Shown here one piece after another: positions 7,845 to 17,608 of a DNA stretch of 64,000 nt. The DNA lies in NCBI RefSeq assembly GCF_001423295.1, contig NZ_LMNG01000003.1:3664-67663 (forward strand), in the 5' to 3' direction. Numbering within the stretch: the first letter of the stretch is position 1; each line of letters starts with the position of its first letter. The position numbers and the translations under genes are program-made. This DNA is from Methylobacterium sp. Leaf112 (GTDB lineage: Bacteria; Pseudomonadota; Alphaproteobacteria; Rhizobiales; Beijerinckiaceae). The notes under the pieces were generated by a model. The model was not told where the DNA came from. It worked only from the letters and a program-made list of their open reading frames with translations, and searched no databases.

Positions 7845-9011
7845 TCAGATGACGAATTGCTGAAGGGGCGGGAAGCCGTTGAACGCCACAGCCGCGTACG
7901 TGGTCGTGTAGGCGCCGGCGCCCTCGATCAGCACCTTGTCGCCGATGGAAAGCGAGACGGGCAGGGGATACGGCACCTTCTCGTAGAGCACGTCGGCCGA
8001 ATCGCAGGTCGGTCCGGCCAGCACGCATGGGCTCGTGCGATCCCCATCGTGATCCGTGCGGATCGCGTAGCGGATCGACTCGTCCATGGTCTCGGCCAAC
8101 CCACCGAACTTGCCGATGTCGAGGTAGACCCAGCGAATCTCGTCCTCGGCTTGCGACTTCTTCGAGACCAGCACGACTTCGGCCTCGATCATCCCAGCAT
8201 TGCCGACCATGCCGCGGCCCGGCTCGATGATGGTTTCGGGCAGGTGGTTGCCGAAGTGCTTGGTGAGCGCGCGGAAGATCGCGTCGCCGTAGGATTCCAC
8301 GCCCGGCACCGCCTTGAGGTACTTGGTGGGGAAGCCGCCGCCGAGGTTGACCATCGACAGGGTGATGCCCCGGTCGGCGCACTCGCGGAAGATCGTGGAA
8401 GCGGAGGCCAGCGCGCCGTCCCAGGCTTCGGTGTTGCCCTGCTGCGAGCCGACGTGGAACGACACACCGTAGGCGTGCAGGCCCTGGCGGCAGGCATGCT
8501 CCAGCACGTCCACGGCCATCTCGGGCACGCATCCGAACTTTCGCGATAAGGGCCATTCCGCGCCTGCACCGTCGCAGAGGATCCGGCAGAACACCTGCAC
8601 GTCCGCGGCCTCGACACCGGCGGCCTCGGCGGCCCGGGCGATCTTCTCGACCTCGACCTGGCAATCGACGGCGAACAGGCGCACGCCGAGCTTCAGCGCA
8701 CGGCCGATGCAGCGCTCCTTCTTGATGGTGTTGCCGAAGGAAATCCGGTCGGCGGTCGCGCCAGCGGCGAGCGCCATCTCCACTTCGACCACCGAAGCCG
8801 TATCGAAGCACGAGCCCATCTCGGCGAGCAGCCGCAGCACTTCCGGCGCCGGATTCGCCTTCACGGCGTAGAACACCCGGGTGTCGGGAAGCGCGCGGGC
8901 GAAAGCGGTGTAGTTGTCGCGCACGACATCGAGGTCGAGAACCATCACGGGACCTTCGTCCTGGCCCATGTCACGGCGCGCGCGAAGGAAGTCGCGGATG
9001 CGATCGGTCAT
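7845..9011 (-). CDS. odc: Ornithine decarboxylase (fold III, eukaryotic type)
   Basis: This PLP enzyme decarboxylates ornithine to putrescine. The start MTDRIRDFLRARR at 9011 gives 388 residues, the usual length of alphaproteobacterial ODC; the frame is open further upstream but that region is leader-like. The PLP lysine lies in FYAVKANPAPEVL (Lys about 55). SFHVGSQQ, LGGGFPTKY and EPGRGMVGNAG are the phosphate-binding and barrel motifs. GPTCDSADVL carries the catalytic Cys. It heads the odc/GNAT/hss polyamine group. Activity toward lysine as well is possible in this family. A long untranslated leader suggests RNA-level control. Confidence 0.9.
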   Translation of the reverse strand: MTDRIRDFLRARRDMGQDEGPVMVLDLDVVRDNYTAFARALPDTRVFYAVKANPAPEVLRLLAEMGSCFDTASVVEVEMALAAGATADRISFGNTIKKERCIGRALKLGVRLFAVDCQVEVEKIARAAEAAGVEAADVQVFCRILCDGAGAEWPLSRKFGCVPEMAVDVLEHACRQGLHAYGVSFHVGSQQGNTEAWDGALASASTIFRECADRGITLSMVNLGGGFPTKYLKAVPGVESYGDAIFRALTKHFGNHLPETIIEPGRGMVGNAGMIEAEVVLVSKKSQAEDEIRWVYLDIGKFGGLAETMDESIRYAIRTDHDGDRTSPCVLAGPTCDSADVLYEKVPYPLPVSLSIGDKVLIEGAGAYTTTYAAVAFNGFPPLQQFVI

Positions 9012-9290
9012 GCTGTTTCCAACCCACAGGTTCGCAAGCGCCCTCGCGTGGGGCGCGCTGTCGAATGTCAGGACGACGTCAGTCGTCCGGCGTCTGGGAT
9101 CGATGCGACGCGGCGCGCGGCGTGCTTTGGAGACACGCTGTCGAGCGCGGGCGCAAACGCTCCCGGAAGCTGCCTTGGATTGGAAGGGAGATCCCCACCG
9201 CACGCCGGGCAAAGAGAAACAAGCCTCTTCGGTGCCGGCCTTTGGAGGGCCGACGAGACCAAAAAAGCCCGTTCGTCGTTGCTTTAAGCT
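9012..9290 (-). promoter_or_regulatory. Long structured leader of odc, candidate speF leader RNA
   Basis: The 668 bp between odc and opgD hold no convincing gene. On the minus strand, the part nearest odc contains several stem-loops: a GC-rich one at about 9228-9252 (GTCGGCC / GGCCGGC), AAGAG / CTCTT at about 9211-9231, and GCGTG / CACGC at about 9119-9139. A T-run (TTTTTT) lies at about 9261-9266. In alphaproteobacteria a conserved leader, speF (Rfam RF00518), is known in front of ornithine decarboxylase genes. Assignment here rests on position and on the presence of structure, not on a covariance-model match. The remainder, 9291-9679, shows no recognisable element besides the expected opgD promoter. 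Confidence 0.4.
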
Positions 9291-9679
9291 GCGTCCCCCG
9301 TGGAGAGCGGGGTTCGCCGGTTTCGCCTCCGGCTGCCGGTTGTTGTCGGGGTCCGGTGTCGCCACCTGGATGCCGGCCGGAGGGAATCCACCCTATCGAC
9401 CATCGATCCTTTAAGACCCCTGGCGGCTGTCCGGCAGTTGGCCGGATGCCCACCAACCGACACGCGGCCACAGGCACGTGCGAAATTGGGCAAGGGCGAT
9501 ATACGAGCATCGCGTTCCGGCGACAAGAAAAAACGCGGATCTTTTCGACGCGACAGGGTCGCGGACCGCGAATGTTGCACAAACGCCGCGTCGGCCTCCA
9601 CGGCCTCTTTCCAAGCTCGGGCTGACGCGCCATCAAGCGGTCCATTCACCCTTCGACGGCCGTATCAGGGCGCAGGATC

Positions 9680-11257
9680 ATGACAGAACCGAACCGCCGC
9701 GCCGTCATCACCGGTTTGAGCGTCACGAGTCTGGCCGCCATCGGGCTGCTCTCCGGTGCCGCGTCGGCACAACCGGGCGTGCCGCAGCCCTTTGGTTTTG
9801 CCGACGTGGAGCGGCGGGCCCGCGACTTGTCGAAAGTACCCCACGCCGCGAAAGCGCCGAACCTGCCACCTGCCATCGCCAGGCTCGACTACGATGCCTG
9901 GCGCGATATCCGCTTCAAACCCGACAAGGCGTTCCTGGGCGCCGAGGGCAGCCCGTTCCGGCTGCAATTGTTCCACCTCGGCTTCCTGTACGATCGACCC
10001 GTCACGGTGAACCTCGTGCGGGGCGGCGTCGCCACTCCCATCGCCTATCAGGCGAGCCTGTTCGACATGGGCCGGACCAAGGTCGACAAGCCCTTGCCGG
10101 TGGATCTTGGATTCGCCGGCCTACGCATCCACTCCTTCCTCAACAGCCCGAGCCTCCTCGATGAGCTCATCGTCTTCCTCGGCGCCAGCTACTATCGCTT
10201 CCTCGGCCGCGATGAACGCTACGGCCTGTCGGCGCGCGGGCTCGCGGTGAACGTCGAAGGCGAGGGCGGACCGGAGGAGTTTCCGGTGTTTCGGGAGTTC
10301 TGGGTAAGCATGCCGGAAGCGAACGCCGATGCCCTCGTCGTCGATGCGCTCCTCGACGGCCCCGGCCTTACCGGTGCGTTCCGGTTCACCGTGCATCCGG
10401 GGGACGAAACCACGGTGGCGGTGCAGACCACGCTCTATCCCCGCACGGACCTCACCACCCTCGGGCTGGCGCCGCTGACCTCGATGTTCTTCATCGGCGA
10501 GAACGACCGGCGCCATTCCGACGATTATCGGCCCGAACTCCACGATTCCGACGGTCTTCAGATCGCAGCCGGCAGCGGCGAGTGGCTGTGGCGCCCCCTC
10601 GACAACCCGAAGGAGCGGCGCATTTCGAGCTTCTTCGACACAGACCCGAAGGGTTTCGGCCTGCTCCAGCGCGACCGGCGCTTCGAGAGCTATCAGGATC
10701 TGGAAGCGGCCTACCATCGCCGGCCCGGTTACTTCGTCGAGCCCGACGGGGCCTGGGGGGAGGGGGCGGTGATGCTCATGGAACTGCCCACCGACACGGA
10801 GACCAACGACAACATCGTCGCCTGCTGGCGCCCACGCCAGCCCTACGCGGCCGGCGAGGCGGTGCGCTTGTCGTACCGCGTGCGCAGCGTCGGCGGCGAC
10901 CCCCTCCATCCCGGGGCCTGCGTGGTCAACACCTTCGGGGCGGCGGCGATTGCCAGCGGCACCGCCAAGGCGGACGAGGTCAAGGGTGCGCTGAGCCGCC
11001 GCTTCCTCGTCGATTTCGCCGGCGGCGATCTCGCCTACTACGGCGCCGATCCGAGCCGGGTCGAGGTGATCGCCAGCGCATCGAACGCCAAGGTGACGGC
11101 GACCTCCCTCGTCGCCAATCCGCATACGGGTGGCCTGCGCGCGGCCATCGACGTCACGGTTTCCACCCCGGGTCAGGAAACGGATCTGCGGGCCTTTCTG
11201 CGGGCGGGGGGACGGACGCTCTCGGAAACCTGGGTCTATCCCTGGATCGCCGCGTGA
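9680..11257 (+). CDS. opgD: Periplasmic glucan biosynthesis protein (OpgD/OpgG family)
   Basis: A 525-residue periplasmic protein involved in the backbone structure of osmoregulated periplasmic glucans. The N-terminus has a Tat-like signal (NRRAVITG, hydrophobic stretch, cleavage near GAASAQP), as known for OpgD rather than the Sec-exported OpgG. Family blocks include DYDAWRDIRFKPDKAFLG, FQLQ-like FRLQLFHLGFLYDRPV, SLFDMGR, FLGASYYRFLG, GLSARGLAVN, MFFIGENDRRHSDDYRPE and DSDGLQIAAGSGEWLWRPL. Length matches the family. The downstream acetyltransferase overlaps its stop (GTGA), so the two are probably co-transcribed. Confidence 0.88.
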   Translation: MTEPNRRAVITGLSVTSLAAIGLLSGAASAQPGVPQPFGFADVERRARDLSKVPHAAKAPNLPPAIARLDYDAWRDIRFKPDKAFLGAEGSPFRLQLFHLGFLYDRPVTVNLVRGGVATPIAYQASLFDMGRTKVDKPLPVDLGFAGLRIHSFLNSPSLLDELIVFLGASYYRFLGRDERYGLSARGLAVNVEGEGGPEEFPVFREFWVSMPEANADALVVDALLDGPGLTGAFRFTVHPGDETTVAVQTTLYPRTDLTTLGLAPLTSMFFIGENDRRHSDDYRPELHDSDGLQIAAGSGEWLWRPLDNPKERRISSFFDTDPKGFGLLQRDRRFESYQDLEAAYHRRPGYFVEPDGAWGEGAVMLMELPTDTETNDNIVACWRPRQPYAAGEAVRLSYRVRSVGGDPLHPGACVVNTFGAAAIASGTAKADEVKGALSRRFLVDFAGGDLAYYGADPSRVEVIASASNAKVTATSLVANPHTGGLRAAIDVTVSTPGQETDLRAFLRAGGRTLSETWVYPWIAA

Positions 11258-11748
11258 GCGCGGCCTTGCCGTTGCTCGATACCGCGCCCGCCATCGCGAT
11301 CCGCCCGGCGCGGATCGAGGATCTCGATGCGCTCGTCGCCCTCGAACATGCCGCTTTCTCCAGCGACCGCGCGGAGCGTCGGGCGATCCGTCACGCCATC
11401 CGCTCGCCCAGCATGACGGTTCTCGTGGCCTTGGCCGATGACGGGGAGGGGCCCGCGATGCTGGTGGGCGCCGCGACCCTGGAGCGCCGACGGGGCAGCC
11501 GCAACGCGCGGCTCTCCTCCATCGCCGTCTCGCCCGCGCGCGCCGGACTCGGGCTCGGCGGTCTCGTCCTCGATGCGGCGGAGGCGGACGCACGCGCCCA
11601 TGGCTGCACGCACCTGCGCCTCGAAGTCCGCGCAGACAACGGCGCCGGCATCCGGCTTTACGAGCGCAGGGGCTACACGCGCTTTGCCGTGATCGAAGAC
11701 TATTACGAGGACGGCATGGAGGCCTGGCGCTACGTCAAGGCGCTGTAG
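11254..11748 (+). CDS. GNAT family N-acetyltransferase (RimI-like)
   Basis: A GTG start at 11254 overlaps the TGA of the glucan gene (GTGA), giving 164 residues. The start of homology, AIAIRPARIEDLDALVALEHAAF, lies just after. The acetyl-CoA loop is LSSIAVSPARAGLGLGGLVLDAAEADARAHG, followed by LRLEVRADNGAGIRLYERRGY, the usual RimI-like ending 'N..A..LYE..GF'. It could acetylate a protein N-terminus or a small amine; the substrate is unknown. Translational coupling to opgD suggests co-expression rather than a shared pathway. Confidence 0.8.
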   Translation: MSAALPLLDTAPAIAIRPARIEDLDALVALEHAAFSSDRAERRAIRHAIRSPSMTVLVALADDGEGPAMLVGAATLERRRGSRNARLSSIAVSPARAGLGLGGLVLDAAEADARAHGCTHLRLEVRADNGAGIRLYERRGYTRFAVIEDYYEDGMEAWRYVKAL

Positions 11749-11763
11749 GCCGACGCGAAACGT

Positions 11764-11795
11764 AAAAACCCGCCCTGACGAAAGCCAGGACGGGT
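11764..11795. terminator. Bidirectional hairpin terminator
   Basis: Stem ACCCG-C-CCTG / CCAGG-A-CGGGT, loop ACGAAAG, with an A-run at 11764-11768 that is a T-run on the minus strand. It sits between the convergent acetyltransferase gene and the small secreted-protein gene. Confidence 0.75.
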
Positions 11796-11839
11796 GTTGT
11801 GGACTTGTCATGCCCCGGCATCGCGCCGGAGCGGACGGA

Positions 11840-12079
11840 TCAATCGCAGACTTCCTTCGTGACCGTCTTGCGGTCGCCGACGTCGTTTTCCTTCGTCACG
11901 GTCTTGGTGGCGCAGCCGTCGGCGCTCTCGCGGGTCTCGACGGTCTTGCGCTCGCTCGCGGGCCGCTCGACGACCACGTCCGGCGCATCGCGGCGGATGA
12001 TTGTGGTCTCGGCCTGGGCCAGGGCCGGAGCACCGACGAGGAGCGCTAGGGTGGTGGCGGCGAAGAGGGTGTTGCGCAT
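11840..12079 (-). CDS. Small secreted hypothetical protein
   Basis: 79 residues from the ATG at 12079, preceded by GGAGG. The start MRNTLFAATTLALLVGAPALAQA is a clear Sec signal peptide with an AQA cleavage site. The mature part, about 55 residues, is charged and threonine-rich (TTIIRRDAPDVVVERP, then KTVETRESADGCATKTVTKE) with two cysteines that could pair in the periplasm. It contains a repeated 'KTVTKE' motif. No known family is recognised. Confidence 0.7.
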   Translation of the reverse strand: MRNTLFAATTLALLVGAPALAQAETTIIRRDAPDVVVERPASERKTVETRESADGCATKTVTKENDVGDRKTVTKEVCD

Positions 12080-12203
12080 GGGGACCTCCGTGTCGAAAAC
12101 GTCGGCATCCAACGACGAACCAAGCGGGACCGTTCCCCCGATCCGCCGCTGATCTTACGCAAACTTCTCGTTCTCGCGCAGGTCTCCCGAGATTCGGCGT
12201 GCT

Positions 12204-14327
12204 TCAACCTTCGATGCGCGAGAAATCCGCGACTTCCCGCGTCGCCGCCCGCAAGGCGTTGAGAAGGGCGAGGCGGTTTTCGCGCAAGGCCGGATCGTCC
12301 GAATTCACCGTCACCTTCTCGAAGAACGCATCCACGGGGGCGCGGAGCGTCGACAATGCCTGCATGGCGCCGGCGAAATCTTCCCGCTCGACCGCCGCCG
12401 AGGCGGCTGACCGCGCCGCCACGAGGGCTTCGGACAGGGCGCGCTCCTCGAGCTCGCCCCGTGCGGCGAGCGCCGCATCGGGCACGGCCTCGTAGGACCG
12501 TCCGTCCTTCTTCTCCTCGATCCGCAGGATGTTGGCCGCGCGCTTGTAGCCGGCGAGCAGGTTTTTTCCGTCGTCGGTCTCCAGCAACTTGCCGAGCGCC
12601 TCGACGCGGCGAACCACCATCAGGAGGTCGTCTTGTCCCGGCAGGGCGAACACGGCGTCGATGAGATCGTGGCGGGCGCCCTGGTCACGGAGGTAGACTT
12701 TCAGGCGGTCGGCGAAGAAGGCGAGTAGATCAGGAAGATACTGATCTTCCAGCTTCTCAGGAGCAGCAACACTCTTCTGGGAAAATCCGAAATCGGCGGT
12801 GTCGAAGTATTTCAGCAGCGGCAGTTTGACCTGGCGTTCATTGATAAGCCGAATGACACCCAACGCGGCACGACGCAAAGCATAAGGGTCTTTGCTGCCG
12901 GTCGGCTTTTCGTCGATGGCCCAAAAGCCGACGAGCGTGTCGAGCTTATCGGCGAGAGCCACCGCGACAGCGACGGGATCGGTCGGCACGCGGTCCGAGG
13001 GGCCGACCGGTTTGTAATGGTCCTCGACCGCCGCCGCGACGCTCGGGTTTTCGCCCTGCAAGGCAGCATACTTCCGGCCCATGAGCCCTTGAAGCTCGGG
13101 AAACTCTCCTACCATCTCGGTGACGAGATCGGCCTTGGCGAGGCGGGCGGCGCGCTCGGCGAGGTCGGGATCGGCTCCGACCAGAGGTGCCAGTTCGCGC
13201 GCGAGCGCCGCGATCCGCTTGACCCGCTCGCCCTGCGTGCCGAGCTTCTCGTGGAACACGATCGAATCGAGCTTCGGCAGCCGATCCTCCAACTCGATCG
13301 CCTTGTCGGTCTCCCAAAAGAACTTCGCGTCCGAGAGCCGCGCCCGCACCACCCGCTCGTTGCCGGCCGTGATGGCGAGCCCCCCGTCGCTGGCGACGAG
13401 GTTCGAGGTCAGGATGAAGGCCGGGGCGAGGCGTTCGGCGCCGGGCTCGCGCAGGACGAAACACTTCTGGTTGGCCTTGATGGTGGCGCGGATGGCCTCG
13501 GCCGGAATGTCGAGGAAGGCGGGGTCGAAGGTGCCGAGCAGCACCACGGGCCATTCCACGAGGCCCACGACCTCTTCGAGCAGGCCCTCGTCCTCCACGA
13601 GTTCGAGGCCGCGCGCGAAGGCGAGATCGCGGGCGTCGTGCAGGATGATGTCTTTGCGCCGATCGGCGTCGAGCACGACCTTCGCGCGTTCCAGGGCGGC
13701 GACGTAATCGTCGAAGCGGCGCACCTCGATGGCGTCCGGTGCGAGGAAGCGATGACCGTAGGTGGTCGTCCCGGCCACGATCCCGTCGACGTCGAACGGC
13801 ACCACGTCGGGCGTCTCGGTCTCCGGCCCGAAGGTGGCGACGATGGACTGCAGCGGGCGCACCCAGCGTAAACTGCCGGGCTGAGCCGAAGCCTTGCCCC
13901 AGCGCATGGATTTCGGCCACGGAAAGCTGCGGACGATCTGGGGCAGGATCTCGGCCAGAACGTCGAGGGTTTCGCGCCCGGGCTTCTCGATGATGGCGAC
14001 GTAGAATTCGCCCTTCTTCGGATCGGAGACGATGGTCGCCTGGTCGAGGCTGGCGAGGCCCGCACTCTTCAGGAAGCCCTGGACCGCTCCGTCCGGCGCG
14101 CCGACGCGGGGGCCCTTGCGCTCCTCACGCACGTCCTTGCCGCGGGGCGGCAGGCCGGCGACGTGAAGGGCGAGGCGGCGCGGCGTCGCGAAAGCCTTGG
14201 CGCCATCGTAGAGAAAGCCGCGCTCGACGAGGGCATCGGTGACGAGCTTGCGCAAGTCGTCGGCCGCACGCCGCTGCATGCGGGCGGGGATCTCTTCGGA
14301 GCGCAGTTCGAGGAGGAGGTCGGGCAT
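12204..14327 (-). CDS. glyS: Glycyl-tRNA synthetase beta subunit
   Basis: The 707-residue beta chain of the alpha2beta2 glycyl-tRNA synthetase binds tRNA(Gly). The N-terminus [18 protein letters not shown] and blocks such as [29 protein letters not shown] and [17 protein letters not shown] are characteristic. Later [14 protein letters not shown], the HD-like central region and the C-terminal anticodon-binding region ([11 protein letters not shown]-like [15 protein letters not shown]) follow in order. Length is normal. It lies 99 bp downstream of glyQ on the same strand, as expected for an operon. Confidence 0.95.
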   Translation of the reverse strand: MPDLLLELRSEEIPARMQRRAADDLRKLVTDALVERGFLYDGAKAFATPRRLALHVAGLPPRGKDVREERKGPRVGAPDGAVQGFLKSAGLASLDQATIVSDPKKGEFYVAIIEKPGRETLDVLAEILPQIVRSFPWPKSMRWGKASAQPGSLRWVRPLQSIVATFGPETETPDVVPFDVDGIVAGTTTYGHRFLAPDAIEVRRFDDYVAALERAKVVLDADRRKDIILHDARDLAFARGLELVEDEGLLEEVVGLVEWPVVLLGTFDPAFLDIPAEAIRATIKANQKCFVLREPGAERLAPAFILTSNLVASDGGLAITAGNERVVRARLSDAKFFWETDKAIELEDRLPKLDSIVFHEKLGTQGERVKRIAALARELAPLVGADPDLAERAARLAKADLVTEMVGEFPELQGLMGRKYAALQGENPSVAAAVEDHYKPVGPSDRVPTDPVAVAVALADKLDTLVGFWAIDEKPTGSKDPYALRRAALGVIRLINERQVKLPLLKYFDTADFGFSQKSVAAPEKLEDQYLPDLLAFFADRLKVYLRDQGARHDLIDAVFALPGQDDLLMVVRRVEALGKLLETDDGKNLLAGYKRAANILRIEEKKDGRSYEAVPDAALAARGELEERALSEALVAARSAASAAVEREDFAGAMQALSTLRAPVDAFFEKVTVNSDDPALRENRLALLNALRAATREVADFSRIEG

Positions 14328-14426
14328 GGGATCAGGCGGCGTCCGAGATGATTTTTCGAGGGTGTCGCTGGTGCGGCGGGAGCCGCCATCGACGTCGAGA
14401 GGCCAAGTCGCGGTGCGGCCCTCGGA

Positions 14427-15374
14427 TCAGGCCGCGCCACCGCCGGCCGTCTTCAGATACGCGGCCCCGCAGGCCTTGGCGAGTTCGCGCACCCGCAGGA
14501 TGTAGCTCTGCCGCTCGGTCACCGAGATCACGCCGCGGGCGTCGAGGAGGTTGAAGACGTGGCTCGCCTTGATGCACTGGTCGTAGGCCGGCTGCGCCAT
14601 CCGGTGCAGCCCGGCCTCGCCCTCGGGGGCCCCGGCGTCGAGGTAGGTCCGGCAGGCCTTCTCCGCATCGGTGAACTGCCGGAACAGCATGGCGGTGTCG
14701 GCGGCCTGGAAATTGTGGCGCGAATATTCCTGCTCCGATTGCAGGAAGACGTCGCCGTAGGTGACCTTGTCGTCGCCGATGCCGCCGTTGAAATTGAGGT
14801 CGTAGACGTTCTCGACGCCCTGGACGTACATGGCCAGGCGTTCGAGCCCATAGGTCAGCTCTCCCGCGACCGGAGAGCATTCGACGCCGGCCACCTGCTG
14901 GAAGTAGGTGAACTGGCTCACCTCCATTCCGTCGCACCAACATTCCCAGCCCAGCCCCCAGGCACCGAGCGTCGGACTTTCCCAATCGTCCTCGACGAAG
15001 CGGATGTCATGGAGCTTGAGATCGACGCCGATGGCGTCGAGGGAGGCGAGATAGAGCTCCTGCAGGTTCGGGGGATTCGGCTTCAGGATCACCTGGAACT
15101 GGTAATAGTGCTGGAGCCGGTTCGGGTTCTCGCCATAGCGCCCGTCCTTCGGCCGGCGCGACGGCTGTACGTAGGCCGCCTTCCAGGGCTTCGGCCCCAG
15201 CGCCCGCAATGTCGTGGCCGGATGGAAGGTGCCCGCGCCCACCTCCATGTCGTAGGGCTGCAGGATCACGCAGCCCTGAGCGGCCCAGAACCGCTGCAGC
15301 GTCAGGATCAAGCCCTGGAACGAGGTCTGGGGCGCGAGATCGACGGCGCTCGACAGGTGGCTGGCGCTCGACAT
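14427..15374 (-). CDS. glyQ: Glycyl-tRNA synthetase alpha subunit
   Basis: The 315-residue catalytic subunit forms glycyl-adenylate. ATG at 15374 is preferred over an in-frame TTG six bases upstream. Class II motifs are visible: [31 protein letters not shown] near the N-terminus, [19 protein letters not shown], and [32 protein letters not shown] is motif 3. The protein ends with a short Gly/Ala tail. glyQ precedes glyS in the usual order, and together they aminoacylate all tRNA(Gly). Confidence 0.96.
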   Translation of the reverse strand: MSSASHLSSAVDLAPQTSFQGLILTLQRFWAAQGCVILQPYDMEVGAGTFHPATTLRALGPKPWKAAYVQPSRRPKDGRYGENPNRLQHYYQFQVILKPNPPNLQELYLASLDAIGVDLKLHDIRFVEDDWESPTLGAWGLGWECWCDGMEVSQFTYFQQVAGVECSPVAGELTYGLERLAMYVQGVENVYDLNFNGGIGDDKVTYGDVFLQSEQEYSRHNFQAADTAMLFRQFTDAEKACRTYLDAGAPEGEAGLHRMAQPAYDQCIKASHVFNLLDARGVISVTERQSYILRVRELAKACGAAYLKTAGGGAA

Positions 15375-15575
15375 GGGCAATCCGGTCCGTGAAGGGGCCG
15401 CCAGCGTTTAAGAGGCGGGTCGGGGGTGTCAAGCGATGCCGGTGTGCGGGCGCACGCAATTTCGCCCCAATTCGGTCGGGTAGCCGGAACTGTCACGCTC
15501 ACTGCCAAGTTGAGGCAACAATCAGGCAGTCTTCGCCGTCGCAGACCGACGGGCGACCATTTGGATCAACGCGCC

Positions 15576-15815
15576 ATGCGCTCGTCTTTCGCAGTCTTCG
15601 CCGCCATCGCCGCCGCTTCGCTGGCTGCCACGCCCCTCGTGATGGGTGCCTCGAACGCCTTCGCGACGCAGGACTCCACCAACGTCGTCGCGATGCCAGC
15701 CCTCGTCACGCCCATCGACGTCGTCACCGTGCCGGCGCCGGTCCAGGCCGAGACCTGCACCCGCAAGGTTCGGGTGGTCTATGCGGGTTACGGTTCCGAG
15801 GGCTGCGCCCGCTAG
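15576..15815 (+). CDS. Small secreted hypothetical protein
   Basis: 79 residues beginning MRSSFAVFAAIAAASLAATPL, a Sec-type signal peptide, with probable cleavage after ASNAFA. The mature part is about 50 residues, has two cysteines (TCTRKVRVVYAGYGSEGCAR) and no recognisable domain. The two Cys could form a disulphide. It lies between divergent glyQ and the convergent S49 peptidase gene, 18 bp before the latter's stop. The signal peptide argues for a real gene. Confidence 0.6.
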   Translation: MRSSFAVFAAIAAASLAATPLVMGASNAFATQDSTNVVAMPALVTPIDVVTVPAPVQAETCTRKVRVVYAGYGSEGCAR

Positions 15816-15833
15816 AACCGCTGCAACGGCCGA

Positions 15834-16709
15834 TCAGAGACCGTAGCGCGCCCATGCGGCGCGCTCCTCGATGACCGCCAGAGCCTCGGCGGCAAGACCG
15901 TCTGCCGCCAGACCGGCGGTGCTTCCGGGGTTCGCGCGCCGCAGCAGGCGGGCGACGAGTGAGCCGCGCTTCTCGGCCAACATGACGAGTTGGACATCCT
16001 CGCCGAAGCGCGCTCGAAGGGTCGAGCGCGCATCCCCCAACCCGTCGACGAGGCCGAGGCGCAGGGCCTGACGTCCGGTCCAGACGGCGCCAGTGAACAG
16101 GTTCTCGCCATTGAAATCGAGGCTCGGGCGCCGGCCTCGCACCAGGGTGGTGAACAGGTCCTGCACATCGGCCTGGATCTGCTTCAGTCTGACGATATCG
16201 TCGGGATTTTCTGGCCGGAACGGATCCAGCATAGCCTTGGCCTCGCCCTGGGTGTGGACGCGGCGCTCGACCCCGAGGCGTTCGATGAGGCGATCGAAGC
16301 CGAACCCCGCCGAGACAACCCCGATTGAGCCAATAAGGGACGTCGGATCGGCGACGATCTCGTCGGCTGCGCAAGCGATCATGTAGCCGCCGGACGCGGC
16401 GATGTCCTCGACGAAGGCGTAGACCGGCAAGCCCTTCTCCGCCGCGAGCGCCCGGATGCGCTGGTGGATGAGGTGTGACTGCGCCGGCGACCCGCCTGGC
16501 GAATTGATGACCAGCGCCACCGCCGCGACGTGCGGCATGGAAAAGGCCTGTTCCAGGGGACCGGCGAGCCCGGCAATGGAGAGCCCCGCCCGGAACGGCG
16601 AGGCGGCCCCGATGGCGCCGTTGAGGCGGACCACCGCCACCCGTGGCTTGCGCTTGCGCCAGCGCGCCGGAAGGAAGGCCCGCAGACCGGTCGGAATCGT
16701 GAGCGCCAT
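15834..16709 (-). CDS. S49 family signal-peptide-peptidase-like serine protease
   Basis: 291 residues from the ATG at 16709. The SppA/SohB core is clear: VVRLNGAIG, AVALVINSPGGSPAQS, then VEDIAASGGYMIACAADEIVADP, in which the Ser of ASGGY is the nucleophile, and SLIGSIGV. The general-base Lys is expected in GEAKAMLDPF. It has a short single-unit form, about half of E. coli SppA. No clear N-terminal transmembrane helix is seen, unlike SohB, only a weakly hydrophobic start, so attachment to the membrane is uncertain. The role would be cleavage of signal peptides or membrane-protein fragments. Confidence 0.85.
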   Translation of the reverse strand: MALTIPTGLRAFLPARWRKRKPRVAVVRLNGAIGAASPFRAGLSIAGLAGPLEQAFSMPHVAAVALVINSPGGSPAQSHLIHQRIRALAAEKGLPVYAFVEDIAASGGYMIACAADEIVADPTSLIGSIGVVSAGFGFDRLIERLGVERRVHTQGEAKAMLDPFRPENPDDIVRLKQIQADVQDLFTTLVRGRRPSLDFNGENLFTGAVWTGRQALRLGLVDGLGDARSTLRARFGEDVQLVMLAEKRGSLVARLLRRANPGSTAGLAADGLAAEALAVIEERAAWARYGL

Positions 16710-16822
16710 CGTGTCTCGCTGGGATTTCGGGGAACCGGGCGCCGGATAGTCCAGTGCCGTTCCCGCAGAGATGGTGCGCCGATCGGGCTTCGCCAACGCG
16801 GCTTAGCAACGGCGACCCGTCG

Positions 16823-17608
16823 TCAATCCTGGCTCGGCCGCGTGCCGATCCAGGCCTTACCGGCGTTGAGTGCGGCCAGGATCGGCGTGAACGCGCCGTC
16901 GGCACCGTGCAGCACGAGGGGCGTCAGCAGGCTGAACGGCGCGCGGCTTCCCTTCACGGCGGTGATCAGGACCCGGATCGCCGGCTCCCCGGCCCGCGCC
17001 TGGACCGGCCGGACGCCGATGCCGCCGAAGCGTCCCCGCAGGGCGTCGAGGCAGTCCGGCAGAGCATCGGCCCGGTGAATCAGACCGAGATGCCCCCGGG
17101 GACGAAGGATCTCGACGCAGGTTCGCAGCCATCCGTCGAGTGAGCCCATCGGGAAAGTATGGGCGGCGGCCTTGTCGGCGATGGGAGAGATGCGGTGTCG
17201 GCCAGCCTCGAAATAGGGGGGGTTGGTGAGAACGAGATCGCAGCATTCCGGGACGAGGCCGGCGGCGCGGCGCGCGCCACCTTTGGCCAGGACGTCCGCC
17301 GCGACCACATCGACCCGACCGTCGAGACCGTTGAGCGTCGCGTTGAGGCGAGCGAGGTCCGCGAGGGCAGGATCACGCTCGACGAGGAGCATGCGGCAGG
17401 TCGGAGCACGCAACGCGACGGCGAGCCCCACCGCTCCCGTCGCCGCGCCGACATCGCAACACGTGGCACCCGGTGCGGGTCTGAGGAGCGCTGCCAGCAG
17501 CACCGCATCCGTGCCGGCCCGATGGGCGCCGCGGTCGGGCTGATACAACCGGAGGCGGCCGCCGAGCCACGCATCGGGGGAGCGCGGCTCAGGCGTCGCG
17601 CAGTTCAT
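16823..17608 (-). CDS. Class I SAM-dependent N6-adenine methyltransferase (TrmN6-like)
   Basis: 261 residues. The SAM site is DVGAATGAVGLAVAL (about 52-66), and the catalytic NPPY motif is in LVLTNPPYFEAGRHR (about 131-145), the signature of amino-group methylation. RLYQPDRGAHRAGTDAVLLAALL is typical of the YfiC/TrmN6 group, which methylates A37 of tRNA1(Val) in E. coli. The start overlaps the stop of the upstream DUF2007-type gene by 20 bp, so the two are co-translated. Target assignment is by family only. Confidence 0.8.
   Translation of the reverse strand: MNCATPEPRSPDAWLGGRLRLYQPDRGAHRAGTDAVLLAALLRPAPGATCCDVGAATGAVGLAVALRAPTCRMLLVERDPALADLARLNATLNGLDGRVDVVAADVLAKGGARRAAGLVPECCDLVLTNPPYFEAGRHRISPIADKAAAHTFPMGSLDGWLRTCVEILRPRGHLGLIHRADALPDCLDALRGRFGGIGVRPVQARAGEPAIRVLITAVKGSRAPFSLLTPLVLHGADGAFTPILAALNAGKAWIGTRPSQD

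Noticed and set aside
9012-9365. N-terminal extension of ornithine decarboxylase
   Set aside because: The family length and N-terminus fit ATG 9011; the upstream stretch is open by chance and has RNA-like structure.
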